DNA of 64,000 nt, taken from positions 274,820 through 338,819 of the forward strand of contig NZ_KB903283.1 of NCBI RefSeq assembly GCF_000379685.1, given 5' to 3'. This document shows, one piece after another, positions 63,602 through 64,000 of the stretch. Below the pieces are notes generated by a model. The model did no database searches. It was not told the DNA's origin and saw only the letters and a program-made list of their open reading frames with translations. The stretch's first letter is position 1, and every line of letters starts with the position of its first letter. The stretch is from Catelliglobosispora koreensis DSM 44566. GTDB lineage: Bacteria; Actinomycetota; Actinomycetes; Mycobacteriales; Micromonosporaceae. The position numbers and the translations under genes were made by a program.

Positions 63602-63961
63602 GTGCGCAACAAACTGAAGTACGCCGTGGGTGCGGTGGCAATGGCGGCGACGGTCCTGCTGAGCCCGGGAACAGCCCAAGCCATCGGTGACAACGGCAGC
63701 TGTACCACGCTTTACGGCTCCGGGACCACGAAGGCCCGCGCTTGCGGTAACTACTGGTCGGTCGGCGGCGGAAACTACGACGGCTGGGTAGCCTTTACCA
63801 GCAACAATGGCTATGCCCAACACCAGGTCAACGGTGGACCCTGGTACAACATCAGCGGTAGCAAGGGCTGGACCGGCACCGTGGACTTCCAGAACATGAA
63901 GACCTACTACGTGCGTGTCTGCTCCAACAGCAACGGAACCGGCTGTAGCGGCAAGTGGTAG
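63602..63961 (+). CDS. Small secreted Cys-containing protein
   Basis: 119 residues. The GTG at 63602 follows AAGGAG. The signal peptide (NKLKYAVGAVAMAATVLLSP, cut near AQA) leads to a mature domain of about 90 residues with four Cys (GSCTTL, RACGNY, RVCSNS, GTGCSGKW) and many Gly, Asn, Trp and Tyr, which suggests a compact disulfide-bonded beta-fold. I know similar small exported actinomycete proteins but not their role. The 229 bp before it hold no other gene that I can see. Confidence 0.72.
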   Translation: MRNKLKYAVGAVAMAATVLLSPGTAQAIGDNGSCTTLYGSGTTKARACGNYWSVGGGNYDGWVAFTSNNGYAQHQVNGGPWYNISGSKGWTGTVDFQNMKTYYVRVCSNSNGTGCSGKW

Positions 63962-64000
63962 CCCATGAGTGAACCGGGATTCATTCCATAGGCACTCACG

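Overview
The window is high-GC actinobacterial chromosome. Supporting signs are the clpC gene, a furA-katG pair, secreted enzymes with ricin-type lectin domains, alpha-lytic/streptogrisin-type proteases, BTAD/AAA/TPR regulators, frequent GTG and TTG starts, and many TANNNT boxes lying 6-8 nt before start codons (leaderless transcripts). The gene style best fits Pseudonocardiales (Lentzea, Kutzneria or Saccharothrix type), but that placement is inference. I saw no rRNA, tRNA, CRISPR array, insertion sequence, prophage or replication origin.

Layout. 1-4511: truncated clpC and two membrane/exported proteins. 4593-8409: a secreted beta-1,3-glucanase with two lectin domains and a divergent secreted phosphoesterase. 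8476-12655: a Ni/Co-type efflux permease with a His-rich loop, a lipoprotein, an ArsR-arsenate reductase fusion, a glyoxalase-fold protein and a Fes-like esterase. 12645-25421: a 5'-3' exonuclease, then a peptide-use island (Xaa-Pro aminopeptidase, LysR regulator, orphan response regulator, M9 collagenase-like protease, five-gene oligopeptide ABC transporter). Three copies of one inverted repeat lie in front of the protease, transporter and aminopeptidase genes. 25418-32504: small enzymes, a large BTAD/AAA/TPR regulator, a methyltransferase, a phosphotransferase and two gene remnants facing each other. 32550-37903: secreted proteins (GH16 glucanase, M23 peptidase and others). 37982-39663: PrfH and RtcB, a ribosome rescue and RNA-repair pair. 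39756-45480: an FG-GAP secreted protein, a broken nucleotidyltransferase, DinB, FurA and KatG. 45640-47572: a MarR-controlled divergent pair and a cupin.

47502-55643 holds an unusual neighbourhood: flippase-like membrane protein, GT4 glycosyltransferase, divergent PTPS-like protein, BchC-like dehydrogenase, CDP-alcohol phosphotransferase, HAD phosphatase, LTA-synthase-like membrane phosphotransferase and two methyltransferases. It looks like a pathway for an uncharacterised membrane phospho(glyco)lipid or exported glycoconjugate and is my main candidate for an undescribed system. 55646-59397: a CDF metal exporter, small proteins and a GH43 xylosidase broken by one frameshift. 59375-63961: an NB-ARC/TPR regulator, a structured intergenic region ending in a strong terminator (possible small RNA), a secreted S1 protease with a lectin domain, and a small secreted protein.

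Regulation stands out. The 12-bp palindrome GAGAGCGCTCTC occurs in pairs before the glucanase and before the S1 protease, 55 kb apart, which suggests one LacI-type regulon for secreted hydrolases. A second regulon seems to join extracellular proteolysis to peptide import.
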